From: VRUE01 sp963715455
GTDB taxonomy: Bacteria > Actinomycetota > Thermoleophilia > Solirubrobacterales > 70-9
NCBI GenBank assembly: GCA_963715455.1
Contig: OY970245.1
Coordinates: 2,046,001 to 2,110,000, forward strand
Direction of reading: 5' to 3'
Length of the DNA: 64,000 bases
A program made the translations under genes and the position numbers. Of the stretch, positions 1-7,980 are shown one piece after another. The notes beneath the pieces are model-generated. The model saw only the letters and a list, made by a program, of their open reading frames with translations. It ran no database searches and had not been told where the DNA came from. The first letter of the stretch is position 1, and every line of letters starts with the position of its first letter.

Positions 1-898
1 CCGCGAGCTCGCGGGTGCGCTCATCGCCGACCAGCTCGACGCCGGCACCGTGCAGATCGCGCAACACCGCGGGCAAGAACTCCGCGGCGACGGCCTCATC
101 GACAAGCAGCGTCTCGGCCGCGTTGCAGACCCCCGGCCGCTGCACCTTGGCGTTGTAGGCGATGCGCCGGGCCATCTCCAGGTCGGCCTCAGCGTGCACG
201 TAGACGTGGCAGTTGCCGGCGGCGGCATAGATCACCGGCACCGTCGCCACCTCCTTCAGGGCGTTCTTCAAGCCTTCGCCACCCCGCGGGATGAGCAGGT
301 CAACGGCGCCCTCCTGGGTCGCCAGCTCGGCCAGCCCGTCGCGATCGCCGCCGACGAGCAGCACCGCGTCCTCGGGAAGCCCGGCCTCCGCCAGGGCCTC
401 GCGAACGACCCCCGCCAGGGCGCCGTTGGAGCGCTCCGCGTAGCTGGAGCCGCGCAGCACGATCGCGTTGCCGCTCTTGATCGTCAGCGCCGCACAGTCG
501 ATCGTCACGTTGGGCCGCGCCTCATAGACCACCGCCACCACGCCGAGCGGGACGCGCACCTTGCGCAGCTCCAACCCGCTGACCAACCGCTTGCTCTCCA
601 GCTCCTCACCAACCGGGTCCTCGAGTGCTTCCACGGTCCGCACCCCTTCAGCCATAGCTGCCACCCGCCCCGTGTCCAGCGTCAACCGATCGCGCAACGC
701 CTGGGTCAGCCCAGCGGCCCGCTCATCGGCAAGGTCAGCCGCATTCGCCTCAAGAATCTCCCCCGTCCGCTCGATCAGCAGCCTGGCAATAGCCGCCAGC
801 GCCGCGTCCTTAGCCTCGGTCGGAGCAGAGACAAGCCCACGCGCAGCCCGCTTCGCCGCTTCGCAAGTCTCTTGAACGGTTCGAACTGTGGTCGCCAT
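1..898 (-). CDS. proA: gamma-glutamyl phosphate reductase, 3' part outside window
   Basis: ProA reduces gamma-glutamyl phosphate to glutamate semialdehyde with NADPH, the second step of proline synthesis. About 299 N-terminal residues are visible, and the C-terminal part (roughly the last quarter) runs off the left edge. The family signatures are clear: VVYEARPNVT near residue 125, the nucleotide-binding segment, and the catalytic-Cys motif PGVCNAAETLL with Cys258. The ATG at 898 begins MATTVRTVQ and has no Shine-Dalgarno sequence. A TACCCT box lies 9 nt upstream, so the gene probably has its own leaderless promoter although it follows proB on the same strand. A strong hairpin separates it from proB. 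Confidence 0.96.
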   Translation of the reverse strand, partial: MATTVRTVQETCEAAKRAARGLVSAPTEAKDAALAAIARLLIERTGEILEANAADLADERAAGLTQALRDRLTLDTGRVAAMAEGVRTVEALEDPVGEELESKRLVSGLELRKVRVPLGVVAVVYEARPNVTIDCAALTIKSGNAIVLRGSSYAERSNGALAGVVREALAEAGLPEDAVLLVGGDRDGLAELATQEGAVDLLIPRGGEGLKNALKEVATVPVIYAAAGNCHVYVHAEADLEMARRIAYNAKVQRPGVCNAAETLLVDEAVAAEFLPAVLRDLHGAGVELVGDERTRELA

Positions 899-907
899 GA
901 AGGGCTA

Positions 908-913
908 AGGGTA
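908..913 (-). promoter_or_regulatory. putative -10 box of proA (leaderless)
   Basis: TACCCT on the minus strand ends 9 nt before the proA ATG and there is no ribosome binding site. This spacing puts the transcription start at or very near the start codon. Inferred from the motif shared with eight other genes of the window; no clear -35 box. Confidence 0.4.
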
Positions 914-917
914 GCTG

Positions 918-995
918 TGAGGGTGGGGTGCCCCCTCCCAAAACACTCAAGCGCGGCTTCTGCCGCGCGTTTTGGGAGGGGGCACCCCACCCTCA
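918..995. repeat. intergenic hairpin repeat, copy 1 (terminator-like)
   Basis: Two perfect 27-nt arms (918-944 and 969-995) enclose a second small stem, GCGCGGC / GCCGCGC, with a 4-nt loop. It sits between the proB stop and the proA promoter, so it probably ends proB transcription. The inner 50 or so bases are nearly identical to the hairpin at 4047-4121, but the outer arms differ in sequence while staying self-complementary. This marks an interspersed palindromic repeat rather than a simple one-off terminator. Confidence 0.8.
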
Positions 996-1007
996 CTCCT
1001 CAATCGC

Positions 1008-2096
1008 TCAGACAAGCACGAAGCGATCGCGGTGGATCACCTCGTCGGCAGCGTGGGGCAAGAGCTCGCGTACCTCGGAGCTCTTGAGCCCGATGACCTG
1101 CGATAGCTCAGAGGCGGAATAGTCGACGATGCCCTTGCCGACCAGTGAGCCGTTGACGGTTACGTCAACCGCATCACCAGGCTGAAAGTCCCCTTCAACC
1201 GCGGTGATGCCGACCGGCAGCAGGCTGGAGCCGCTCTCGCGCAACACGCGACCGGCGCCCTCGTCGACGATCAGCCGTCCTTGGGCCGGCTTCGCGTACT
1301 TGAGCCAGAGCTTGAAACTCGAGGTCTTCGACGCCTGAGCGGCAAAGCTGGTACCCACCGGCTCTCCCCCGGCCGCAGCGGTCAGCGTGTCGCTGCTGGT
1401 GCCGTTGCAGACCACAGACGGGATGCCCGCAGCGCTCGCCATCTCGGCAGCAGCCACCTTGCTGCGCATCCCGCCAGAGCCGAAGACCGAGGTGCGGTCG
1501 CCGATCTCGAAGCCTTGCAGCTCGGCGAAGTCGGCAACCTCAGTGATCAGCCGCGCCTTGGGATCACTAGTCGGGTCCGCCGTGTGAAGGCCGTCGGTGT
1601 TGGTGAGCAGCACCAGCAACCGGGCATCGAGCAGGATCGCCACCTGGGCGGCAAGGAAGTCGTTGTCGCCGAAGTTGATCTCGTCGGTGGCAGTTGTGTC
1701 GTTCTCGTTGACCACCGGCACCACCCCCCAATCGATCAGGCGGCGGAGGGTCTGGCGGGCATTGAGGTAGTTGGTGCGAGCGGCGATATCAGCAGCGGTG
1801 AGCAGCACCTGAGCGGCGTGCGTGCCGTGCTCTGCGAGGCGGCTCTCATAGGCGCGGAAGAGGTCGCCCTGGCCGACGGCGGAAGCGGCTTGCAGCTCGT
1901 CCATAGCTCGCGGGCGCACCGGCAGCTCCATGAGCCGCATGCCGCGGGCGATAGCGCCGGAGGTGACCATCACCACGCGCTCGCCCCCCTGCTCCAACTC
2001 GGCCACCTGTCGACAGACAGAATCGAGCACCTCGGTGCGCAGGGTGCCGTCGTCGGCAGCGACGATCGAGGAGCCGAGCTTGACGATCAGGGTCAT
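1008..2096 (-). CDS. proB: glutamate 5-kinase
   Basis: ProB phosphorylates glutamate to gamma-glutamyl phosphate, the first and feedback-regulated step of proline synthesis. The 362-residue product has the usual full length. An amino-acid kinase domain begins MTLIVKLGSSIV, with the substrate-site segment NENDTTATDE near residue 150 and FGSGGMRSKV near 215. A C-terminal PUA domain follows from about residue 275. An upstream in-frame extension to 2243 is open but does not resemble the family, so the ATG at 2096 is chosen. A TACACT box lies 9 nt before it. proA follows after a hairpin. Confidence 0.96.
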   Translation of the reverse strand: MTLIVKLGSSIVAADDGTLRTEVLDSVCRQVAELEQGGERVVMVTSGAIARGMRLMELPVRPRAMDELQAASAVGQGDLFRAYESRLAEHGTHAAQVLLTAADIAARTNYLNARQTLRRLIDWGVVPVVNENDTTATDEINFGDNDFLAAQVAILLDARLLVLLTNTDGLHTADPTSDPKARLITEVADFAELQGFEIGDRTSVFGSGGMRSKVAAAEMASAAGIPSVVCNGTSSDTLTAAAGGEPVGTSFAAQASKTSSFKLWLKYAKPAQGRLIVDEGAGRVLRESGSSLLPVGITAVEGDFQPGDAVDVTVNGSLVGKGIVDYSASELSQVIGLKSSEVRELLPHAADEVIHRDRFVLV

Positions 2097-2105
2097 GGCC
2101 GCCCA

Positions 2106-2111
2106 AGTGTA
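2106..2111 (-). promoter_or_regulatory. putative -10 box of proB (leaderless)
   Basis: TACACT on the minus strand, 9 nt before the proB ATG, with no Shine-Dalgarno sequence in between. It lies in the 188-bp divergent space between proB and the plus-strand gene at 2285. Confidence 0.4.
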
Positions 2112-2284
2112 TGAGCCGCATCCGCAACCGCTGAGCCTCAGTCGGGGATGGATCGATTGCCGCATTTCGCGAGGATTTTCTCGGGGAGGGCATTCGCGCC
2201 AGGGCCGACCGGCGTTAGCGTCTCCACACGCCTGATCTCGCACTCGGTTTTGTCAGATCGATGGGCGGGTAAGCCGGAGGGGCA

Positions 2285-2746
2285 ATGGGAGCCGCTACGC
2301 AGCCATATGAGCAGCAGTCGGCCCTGGTCATCAGGCCGGTCAAGCGAGTGCTGGTGATCGCCACCGATGACCTCAGTGGCCAGATGCTGGTCGACGGACT
2401 GCGCAGGCGCCACGGACCTTGGGACCAGACCGAGGTGAGGGTCGTCGTCCCGGCGGTCGAGCAGACTCCGATGCGTCGTTTGCTTAGCCAGGCGGACCCA
2501 AGCATGAACGAGGCGACAAGCAACCTGGCGAGAATGCTTGGCGAGCTCAGCGAGGCAGGCATTACGGCACGCGGGGACCTCGGCGACAGCGATCCCCTGA
2601 TTGCCACCGAAGAGGCCCTACGCGAGTTCGACGCAGACGAGGTTCTGCTTACGGAAAGAGCTCGAACTCGTGCTCCCCAACGCGCACATCGTCGCCGGGC
2701 TCGAAGCCGGCAGCGCGTAGGGCGGCGACTACGCCAATCTCATTGA
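2285..2746 (+). CDS. small universal-stress-like protein, overlaps obgE 3' end
   Basis: Hypothetical 153-residue protein. Residues 18-122 look like one alpha/beta domain: a VKRVLVIATDD strand start, a central helix-rich part, and the motif GDSDPLIATEEALREFDADE near residues 99-118. That motif resembles small universal-stress-type proteins of Actinobacteria; this is a family impression only. GGAGG lies 4 nt before the ATG. The last 30 residues are very Arg-rich and lie antisense to the end of obgE (98-nt convergent overlap). They look like read-through into foreign coding sequence, as if the original stop near 2650 was lost. Function unknown. Confidence 0.6.
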   Translation: MGAATQPYEQQSALVIRPVKRVLVIATDDLSGQMLVDGLRRRHGPWDQTEVRVVVPAVEQTPMRRLLSQADPSMNEATSNLARMLGELSEAGITARGDLGDSDPLIATEEALREFDADEVLLTERARTRAPQRAHRRRARSRQRVGRRLRQSH

Positions 2747-3941
2747 GACGCTGCTCGAGGTAGGCGAGCGCCTCTTCGTTTTTGATGTCGTGGCGCTCGA
2801 AGAGCAGCTCGACCCCGCGACCGGTGACCCGGAAGCCACCGTCCTCTTCACGCTCGACCGCGTAGCCCCCCTCGCCAACCGGCCGGTAGACGCGGTGCTC
2901 AGCCTCGAACTCCGCCGCCGGCTGTGGGCCACCTTCGGGCCTGGCGGGCACCGTCTCGGGCAGCGAGGCGAGGACGCGGCCGCGCAGCTCCCCGAGTCCC
3001 TCGCCGGTGGCTGAAGAAACCGAGAGCACTCCCAAGGCCCTGCCCCCCAGCCGCTCGCGCCACTCGGCGAGTGCCGCCTCGACCTCGTCCTCGGGCAGCA
3101 GATCCCGCTTGGAGAGCAAGACCAGCTCCGGCAAATGATCGAGGCCCGCTCCGTAGGAGGAGAGCTCGGCGCGCACCGCCGCGTAGTTCTCAACCGGCTC
3201 CCCTTCCAGCGGCATCAGCTCGACCAGGTGGACGAGCATCGCGCAACGCTCGACATGGGCGAGAAACTCATGCCCCAGACCAGCGCCCTCGGCAGCCCCT
3301 TCGATCAGACCGGGGATATCGGCGATGACCGCCTGCCGCTCATCGCTCTCGATCGTGCCCAGCACCGGCGAGATCGTCGTAAAGGGATAGTCAGCCACCT
3401 TCGGCGCCGCCCGCGTCAGCCGTCCCAGCAGCGAGGACTTCCCCGCATTGGGGAGCCCAATCAACCCAACGTCGGCCAACAGCTTCAAGCGCAGCTCGAT
3501 CCACCCCTCTTCCCCGCTGGTCCCCTTCTCAGCGAACCGCGGCGCCTGTCGAGTCGAGTTCGCGAAGCGCTTGTTCCCGTGCCCGCCGCGCCCCGCATGA
3601 GCAACAACCGCCCGCTGCCCCGCCTCGATCAGGTCAACCCGACTGCCATCGACCGCCTCAGCCTGCGTCCCCGCCGGCACCAGGATCTCCTTGTCCTCCC
3701 CCCGCCCCCCATGCTTGTTCGACCCTTCCCCGTGCTTCCCCCGCCCGCCCCTGAAGTGCTTGCTCCCCTTCAGCGCAGCAAGGTCCCGCTTCGACGAGTC
3801 GCAAACAAGCACCACGTCCCCCCCGTGCCCGCCATCGCCACCATCCGGGCCACCCCGAGGAACGTGGGCCTCCCGCCGAAACGAGATACACCCGTTCCCG
3901 CCGGCCCCGCCCTCAACCCAGATCTTGGCCTTGTCGTACAT
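2649..3941 (-). CDS. obgE: Obg family GTPase
   Basis: Essential GTPase acting in late 50S ribosome assembly and stress control. The 430-residue product has the complete Obg layout: a Gly-rich Obg fold at residues 1-158 (MYDKAKIWVEGGAGGNG start), a G domain with GLPNAGKSS (G1, near 165), DIPGLIEGA (G3) and LSKRDLL in the G4 position, and a C-terminal Obg-specific domain ending in GEHEFELFP. The ATG at 3941 is the family start. It has no Shine-Dalgarno sequence; the minus-strand leader instead reads CACCTCCT, resembling the 3' end of 16S rRNA. The 199 bp upstream, before rpmA, carry hairpin repeat copy 2. Confidence 0.96.
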   Translation of the reverse strand: MYDKAKIWVEGGAGGNGCISFRREAHVPRGGPDGGDGGHGGDVVLVCDSSKRDLAALKGSKHFRGGRGKHGEGSNKHGGRGEDKEILVPAGTQAEAVDGSRVDLIEAGQRAVVAHAGRGGHGNKRFANSTRQAPRFAEKGTSGEEGWIELRLKLLADVGLIGLPNAGKSSLLGRLTRAAPKVADYPFTTISPVLGTIESDERQAVIADIPGLIEGAAEGAGLGHEFLAHVERCAMLVHLVELMPLEGEPVENYAAVRAELSSYGAGLDHLPELVLLSKRDLLPEDEVEAALAEWRERLGGRALGVLSVSSATGEGLGELRGRVLASLPETVPARPEGGPQPAAEFEAEHRVYRPVGEGGYAVEREEDGGFRVTGRGVELLFERHDIKNEEALAYLEQRLNEIGVVAALRAAGFEPGDDVRVGEHEFELFP

Positions 3942-4046
3942 AAGAAGAGGAGGTGTAACGCATAGCAGCGCACCGAGAGCCGCAAAGCGTTGCACCGGGG
4001 AAAAGCTTTCCGCAGCGAGGTCCTGCAGGGCGCCGAAGCCAGGAAA

Positions 4047-4121
4047 GGGCGTCGGGCATCCCCTCCCAAAACACTCGAGCGCGGCTCCTGCCGCGCGTTT
4101 TGAGAGGGGCGCCCGACGCCC
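4047..4121. repeat. intergenic hairpin repeat, copy 2
   Basis: Arms 4047-4072 and 4097-4121 pair with one bulge and two mismatches around the inner stem GCGCGGC / GCCGCGC. The core at 4061-4108 matches copy 1 (933-980) except at a few bases, while the outer arms (GGGCGTCGGGC / GCCCGACGCCC) are unrelated to those of copy 1. It lies between rpmA and obgE and may act as terminator or attenuator. A further CCTCCCAAAA fragment follows at 4125-4134. Confidence 0.75.
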
Positions 4122-4140
4122 TCCCCTCCCAAAAGGTGAT

Positions 4141-4392
4141 TCAGTCCTGCAGAACCGAGATCCTGCGGCCCTTGCGAGACGGCTTGAACTCCACCTTGCC
4201 CGGCCGCGTCGCGAAGATCGTGTGATCGCGCCCCAGGCCGGTGCCCTCGCCGGGCCAGAAGCGCGTGCCGCGCTGGCGCACGATGATCTCGCCGCCGGAG
4301 ACCTGCTGGCCGGCAAAGACCTTGACCCCAAGCATGTTGGGGTTGGATTCGCGACCGTTGCGGCTTGAGCCGAGTCCCTTCTTATGAGCCAT
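4141..4392 (-). CDS. rpmA: 50S ribosomal protein L27
   Basis: L27 lies near the peptidyl-transferase centre of the 50S subunit. The 83 residues are full length: MAHKKGLGSSRNGR start, then GVKVFAGQ and IIVRQRGTRFWPG. There is no cleavable N-terminal extension of the firmicute kind. The ATG lies inside the last codons of rplU (11-nt overlap), giving translational coupling in the usual rplU-rpmA-obgE order. Confidence 0.97.
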   Translation of the reverse strand: MAHKKGLGSSRNGRESNPNMLGVKVFAGQQVSGGEIIVRQRGTRFWPGEGTGLGRDHTIFATRPGKVEFKPSRKGRRISVLQD

Positions 4393-4897
4393 CGTCAGAA
4401 TCCTTTTTAGCAGCCGGTTTAGTTTTTTTCGCGGCCGCTTTTTTCGCTTTGGCTTTCGCAGGTTTTTTCGCCGCGGCTTTTTTGGCTTTCGCTTTGGCGG
4501 GTTTTTTGGCAGCGGCTTTTTTAGGTTTAGCGACTGCTTTCTCCTCCGCCGGCTTCTCCTCTTTCGCAGCGGGGGCTTTGCGACCCAGCAGCTTGACCTC
4601 GGTCACCTCGAGTTTGGTCAGCTCAGAGCGGTGGCCGGCGCGGCGACGGTAGCCCTTCTTCGGCTTGTACTTGAAGACCTTGATCTTCTTGCCGCGCAGG
4701 TGCTCGGTCACGGTCGCCTCGACCTTGACCTTCTCCAGCTCTTTGCCGCCGGCGACGACCTCTTTGTCGCGGAACATCACCGGACGCAGGGCGACTTTGT
4801 CGCCCTCTTTGGCGCTCAACCGATCGACGAGCAGGGAGGTGCCCCGCTCGACCCGGTACTGCTTGCCGCCGCTCTCTATGACTGCGTACGTGTTCAT
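4382..4897 (-). CDS. rplU: 50S ribosomal protein L21 with Lys/Ala-rich tail
   Basis: Residues 1-103 are an ordinary L21 (MNTYAVIESGGKQYRV start; KPKKGYRRRAGHRSELT motif), a 23S-binding protein of the large subunit. Residues 110-171 form an added tail built from near-repeats of KKAAAKKPAKAKA, like histone H1 tails, ending DSDDGS. The tail uses many AAA codons and runs of 6-7 A, unlike the G/C-ending codons elsewhere. The start ATG shares one base with the rng stop (TAATG). The tail is inferred to bind nucleic acid; its role is unknown. Confidence 0.95.
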   Translation of the reverse strand: MNTYAVIESGGKQYRVERGTSLLVDRLSAKEGDKVALRPVMFRDKEVVAGGKELEKVKVEATVTEHLRGKKIKVFKYKPKKGYRRRAGHRSELTKLEVTEVKLLGRKAPAAKEEKPAEEKAVAKPKKAAAKKPAKAKAKKAAAKKPAKAKAKKAAAKKTKPAAKKDSDDGS

Positions 4898-6732
4898 TAG
4901 TCCTTGTTCTGAGTGGACCCCGACCGACCACGACCGCCTCTACGGCCACGACGGCGACTGCGCGAGGGCGCGGATTCTAGCTGGGAGCCGTTTTCCTCGC
5001 CGCCTGCGCCGTTGGAGGCCTCACCCGCCGGCAACGAGGCCACGGCAGCGGCCCGCTCGACCCGCTCGATGCGCACCAATTTGCGCTCGCCGACGAAACG
5101 CCCGCCACCGGTGACGCTGACGATGTAGGAGTCGACCCGGGCGACCGCATCGTCGGCGTTGTACATGTGCGGCTCGTCGATCTTGACCAGCACCTCCTCG
5201 CCGACCTTGAAAGGCAACGCCCGCTCCTCGATCTCGGCCCGCGTGCCGGTCTCGACCACCTCGAAGGTGGCGATCGGCAACGCGTCGCCACCCTCAAAGT
5301 GGAACTGCTTGCCGCTCTCCGCCTCGAGCTCCGCAAGCCCGCTCTCGGGGTCGATCAGCTCCGCGGCCACCTTTGGATGGACCCGCACGAGCAGCGCCTC
5401 AGCGCCCTTCGCCCCAGCCGCGAGATCGGGCAAGCGACGCATCGCGTCGAGCGCCACGGTCTCGGCGGAGAGCACGACGCCCTCCCCCTCGCAGGTCGGA
5501 CAAGGCGCGGTGAGGATCTCGCGCACCCCGTCGGTGACGTTCTGACGAGTCATCTCGACTAGCCCCAGCGGCGAGACCTCGACCACGTAGCTCTTCGACT
5601 TATCCGCGTCGAGCGCTTTGCGCAAGGTCTTCAGCACCTTGTCGCGGTTTTTCGCCCGCGCCATGTCGATGAAGTCGATGACGATGATGCCGCCGATGTC
5701 GCGCAGGCGCAGCTGGCGCACGGCCTCCTCGGCCGCCTCGGTGTTGACCCGGGTGATCGTCTCCTCGAGGCCACCTTTGCCGCGGCCGGTGAAGCTGCCG
5801 CTGTTGACGTCGATCACGGTCAGCGCCTCGGCGTAATCGATGATCAGGTAGCCGCCCGAGGGCAGATCGGCCCGGCGGCCGAGGGTCGACTCGATTTCCT
5901 CGTCGATCCCCCACTTCTCGAAGAGCGGTTTGCGCTCCTCGTATAGCTCGACGCCCTCGACCAGCTCCGGCGCGGTGCGCTGGAAGAAGCTGGTCACCCG
6001 TTCGAACTGCTTGGGCGAGTCGATGATCGCTTTCTCGAAGTCGCTGAGGAAAACGTCGCGCAGCACGCGTACCGGCAGGTCGGCCTCCTGGAAGACGAGG
6101 TCGGGCGCCTCGGTCTGCTCTACTCGCCGCTGCAGCACCTCGTCGAGCTTGTGTAGGTAGCCGATCTCACGCACGAAGTCGGCCTTTTTGGCCCCGTGGG
6201 CGGCGGTGCGCACGATCAGCCCACCCGGGCCTTTGTAGGTGCGGTCGACCATCTTGCGCAAACGATCGCGCTCGGAATCGGCTAGCCGGCGGCTGACGCC
6301 GACGCCCGAGCCCTGCGCCGCGTAGACCAGATAGCGGCCGGCGATCGAGATGTTCATCGAGAGCCGCGCACCCTTGGTCTTCAGCGGATCCTTGACCGCC
6401 TGCACGAGGATCTCCTGACCAGGTTTGATCAGCTCGTCGATGCGCCGGCCTTTACCGCGGCCGCGCTTCGGCGCCTGTTCGCCGTTAGGCAGGAGGATCT
6501 CGTCAACGTGCAGGAAGCCATTGCGCTCGAGGCCGATGTCGACGAAGGCGGCCTCCATGCCGGGCAGGACGTTGTCGACCTTGCCCTTGTAGATATTGCC
6601 GACGATCGAACGTCGGCCGCGGCGCTCGATGTAGAGCTCCGCCACGTCGCGTTTGCCGCCTTTCGTCTTCGACTCGAGGACGGCCACGCGGGTCTCGCCA
6701 CGATCGGCGGAGACCAGAATTGTCTTTTTCAT
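4897..6732 (-). CDS. rng: ribonuclease E/G family endoribonuclease
   Basis: Endoribonuclease of rRNA and mRNA processing. The 611-residue product has an S1-like RNA-binding part (residues about 40-130, GNIYKGKVDNVLPGMEAAFVD), the RNase H-like catalytic core with DVNSGSFTG and IVIDFIDM supplying the two metal-binding aspartates, and a zinc-link CPTCEGEG. A TRAM-like domain follows (about 505-570), then a short Arg/Gly-rich tail. This is the compact, RNase G-like form; long acidic extensions of many actinobacterial RNase E proteins are absent. It stands between rodA and rplU in an order typical of rng. Confidence 0.93.
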   Translation of the reverse strand: MKKTILVSADRGETRVAVLESKTKGGKRDVAELYIERRGRRSIVGNIYKGKVDNVLPGMEAAFVDIGLERNGFLHVDEILLPNGEQAPKRGRGKGRRIDELIKPGQEILVQAVKDPLKTKGARLSMNISIAGRYLVYAAQGSGVGVSRRLADSERDRLRKMVDRTYKGPGGLIVRTAAHGAKKADFVREIGYLHKLDEVLQRRVEQTEAPDLVFQEADLPVRVLRDVFLSDFEKAIIDSPKQFERVTSFFQRTAPELVEGVELYEERKPLFEKWGIDEEIESTLGRRADLPSGGYLIIDYAEALTVIDVNSGSFTGRGKGGLEETITRVNTEAAEEAVRQLRLRDIGGIIVIDFIDMARAKNRDKVLKTLRKALDADKSKSYVVEVSPLGLVEMTRQNVTDGVREILTAPCPTCEGEGVVLSAETVALDAMRRLPDLAAGAKGAEALLVRVHPKVAAELIDPESGLAELEAESGKQFHFEGGDALPIATFEVVETGTRAEIEERALPFKVGEEVLVKIDEPHMYNADDAVARVDSYIVSVTGGGRFVGERKLVRIERVERAAAVASLPAGEASNGAGGEENGSQLESAPSRSRRRGRRGGRGRSGSTQNKD

Positions 6733-6783
6733 TGATTTAGCTCAGTTCAGAGTAGGTACGCACGTCTAGCCCCCTTCTAGGGG

Positions 6784-7980
6784 TCACCAGGCGAACCTGC
6801 CTTTCTGACCAAGGCGCGCTTGCATGTGAATGCTCTGTAGAACGCCGATCGCCAGGAAGGTCGCCAGTACCGACGACCCGCCGTAGCTCATCAGCGGCAG
6901 GGGGATCCCGGTGATCGGCATGATCCCCAGGTTCATCCCTACGTTGACGAAAACCTGGAAGAGCAGCATGGCGGCGATGCCACCTGCCACCAGGGTTCCG
7001 TAGGAGTTCTTCGAGAGCGTCACAATCCGCAGCGCCCGCCAGATCAGCAGGGCGTATAGGGATAGGACCAACGCGGCTCCGATGAATCCGTAGCGCTCAC
7101 CGATAACGGCAAAGATGAAATCGGTGTGCCGCTCAGGGACAAAGTCGAGCCGCGTTTGGGTGGCCCGATCGCCACGGCCGGTTGCCTCACCGGAGCCGAT
7201 GGCGGTCTTGGCCTGGTTCTGCTGGTAGCCAGCGTCACTGGGGTCCCCGCTGGGGTCCAGGAAGGAGGTAAGTCTCTCCGTCTGGTACGCCTTGAGGATC
7301 GGTGTCCCGACTGCGGGAGCCACCACGAGGACAACTGCTGTCAAAGCGACGATGGCCGCGCCGATCACCGCGAAGTGCGTCCAACGGACGCCCCCCACGT
7401 ACATCACGGCGAGGGTGATCGCCCCGAACACCAGAGAGGTGCCGAGGTCCGGCTGCATGAAAACGAGCGCAGCCGGTGCCAGGCCGAGGCAGAGGTAGCG
7501 CACCGTGCGCTGCCAATCAGACCCGTTCCTGGCCCCATCGATGACGAACCCGGCAAGCGCCAGTACAAGCAGGAGCTTGCCGAGCTCAGATGGTTGAAAG
7601 CTGAAAAGCGGAAAATCGAAAGCGCGCCGTGAGCCGCGCGCCGCGAAGCCGAAGACGAAGACCAGAGAGATGCTCACGCAGAGGAAGGTGTAGATGCCGA
7701 CTCGCAGCTCGCGGAAGCGCGAGTAGTCGATGCGGGTCAGCAAGTACATCCCTGCGACACCGAGCAGGGCGTAAATCGCCTGGCGATCGGTGAAGAAGTT
7801 GGGATCGCCCGCCACGTCCCCCTGGGTCGACTGGCTCAAGGTGAAGACGCTGAAGGCGGCCAGAGCGACGGCGGAGATCGCCAGGGCGCCGTCCATGTAG
7901 GGCAGGCCGAGGCGCTCGGCGATGCCGGGATGGACGGCAAAGGGCTCAGGGCGGGCCTGTCGCGTGCGAGTCGCGTACAT
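6784..7980 (-). CDS. rodA: RodA, SEDS peptidoglycan glycosyltransferase
   Basis: SEDS-family polymerase making septal or side-wall glycan strands together with a class B PBP. The 398-residue protein has about ten membrane segments. The SEDS signatures are present: FQPSELGK, MQPDLGTSLVF, the loop FVPERHTDFIFAVIGER containing the family's catalytic region, and GIPLPLMSYGGSS near the end. The ATG shares one base with the mrdA stop (TGATG), so the polymerase is translated directly behind its partner PBP2. The 51-bp gap to rng holds a small C4/G4 hairpin. Confidence 0.94.
   Translation of the reverse strand: MYATRTRQARPEPFAVHPGIAERLGLPYMDGALAISAVALAAFSVFTLSQSTQGDVAGDPNFFTDRQAIYALLGVAGMYLLTRIDYSRFRELRVGIYTFLCVSISLVFVFGFAARGSRRAFDFPLFSFQPSELGKLLLVLALAGFVIDGARNGSDWQRTVRYLCLGLAPAALVFMQPDLGTSLVFGAITLAVMYVGGVRWTHFAVIGAAIVALTAVVLVVAPAVGTPILKAYQTERLTSFLDPSGDPSDAGYQQNQAKTAIGSGEATGRGDRATQTRLDFVPERHTDFIFAVIGERYGFIGAALVLSLYALLIWRALRIVTLSKNSYGTLVAGGIAAMLLFQVFVNVGMNLGIMPITGIPLPLMSYGGSSVLATFLAIGVLQSIHMQARLGQKGRFAW

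Noticed and set aside
50..1087. Plus-strand open frame over proA
   Set aside because: Antisense to a clear ProA reading frame with catalytic motif; no family resemblance of its own.
1008..2243. Longer ProB start at 2243
   Set aside because: The 49 added residues do not resemble the family and the ATG at 2096 matches the conserved kinase start with a -10 box in place.
3942..3955. Ribosome binding site of obgE
   Set aside because: The plus strand shows GAGGAGG but obgE is on the minus strand, where the sequence is CCTCCTC, the wrong sense for ribosome binding.
918..4121. CRISPR-like repeats
   Set aside because: Only two copies 3 kb apart, palindromic, no spacers and no cas genes.
4382..4500. 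Programmed -1 frameshift site in the rplU tail
   Set aside because: The A-runs are in phase as G AAA AAA, not as the X XXY YYZ slippery pattern, and no stem follows that extends into rpmA in frame. Transcript slippage remains possible but unsupported.
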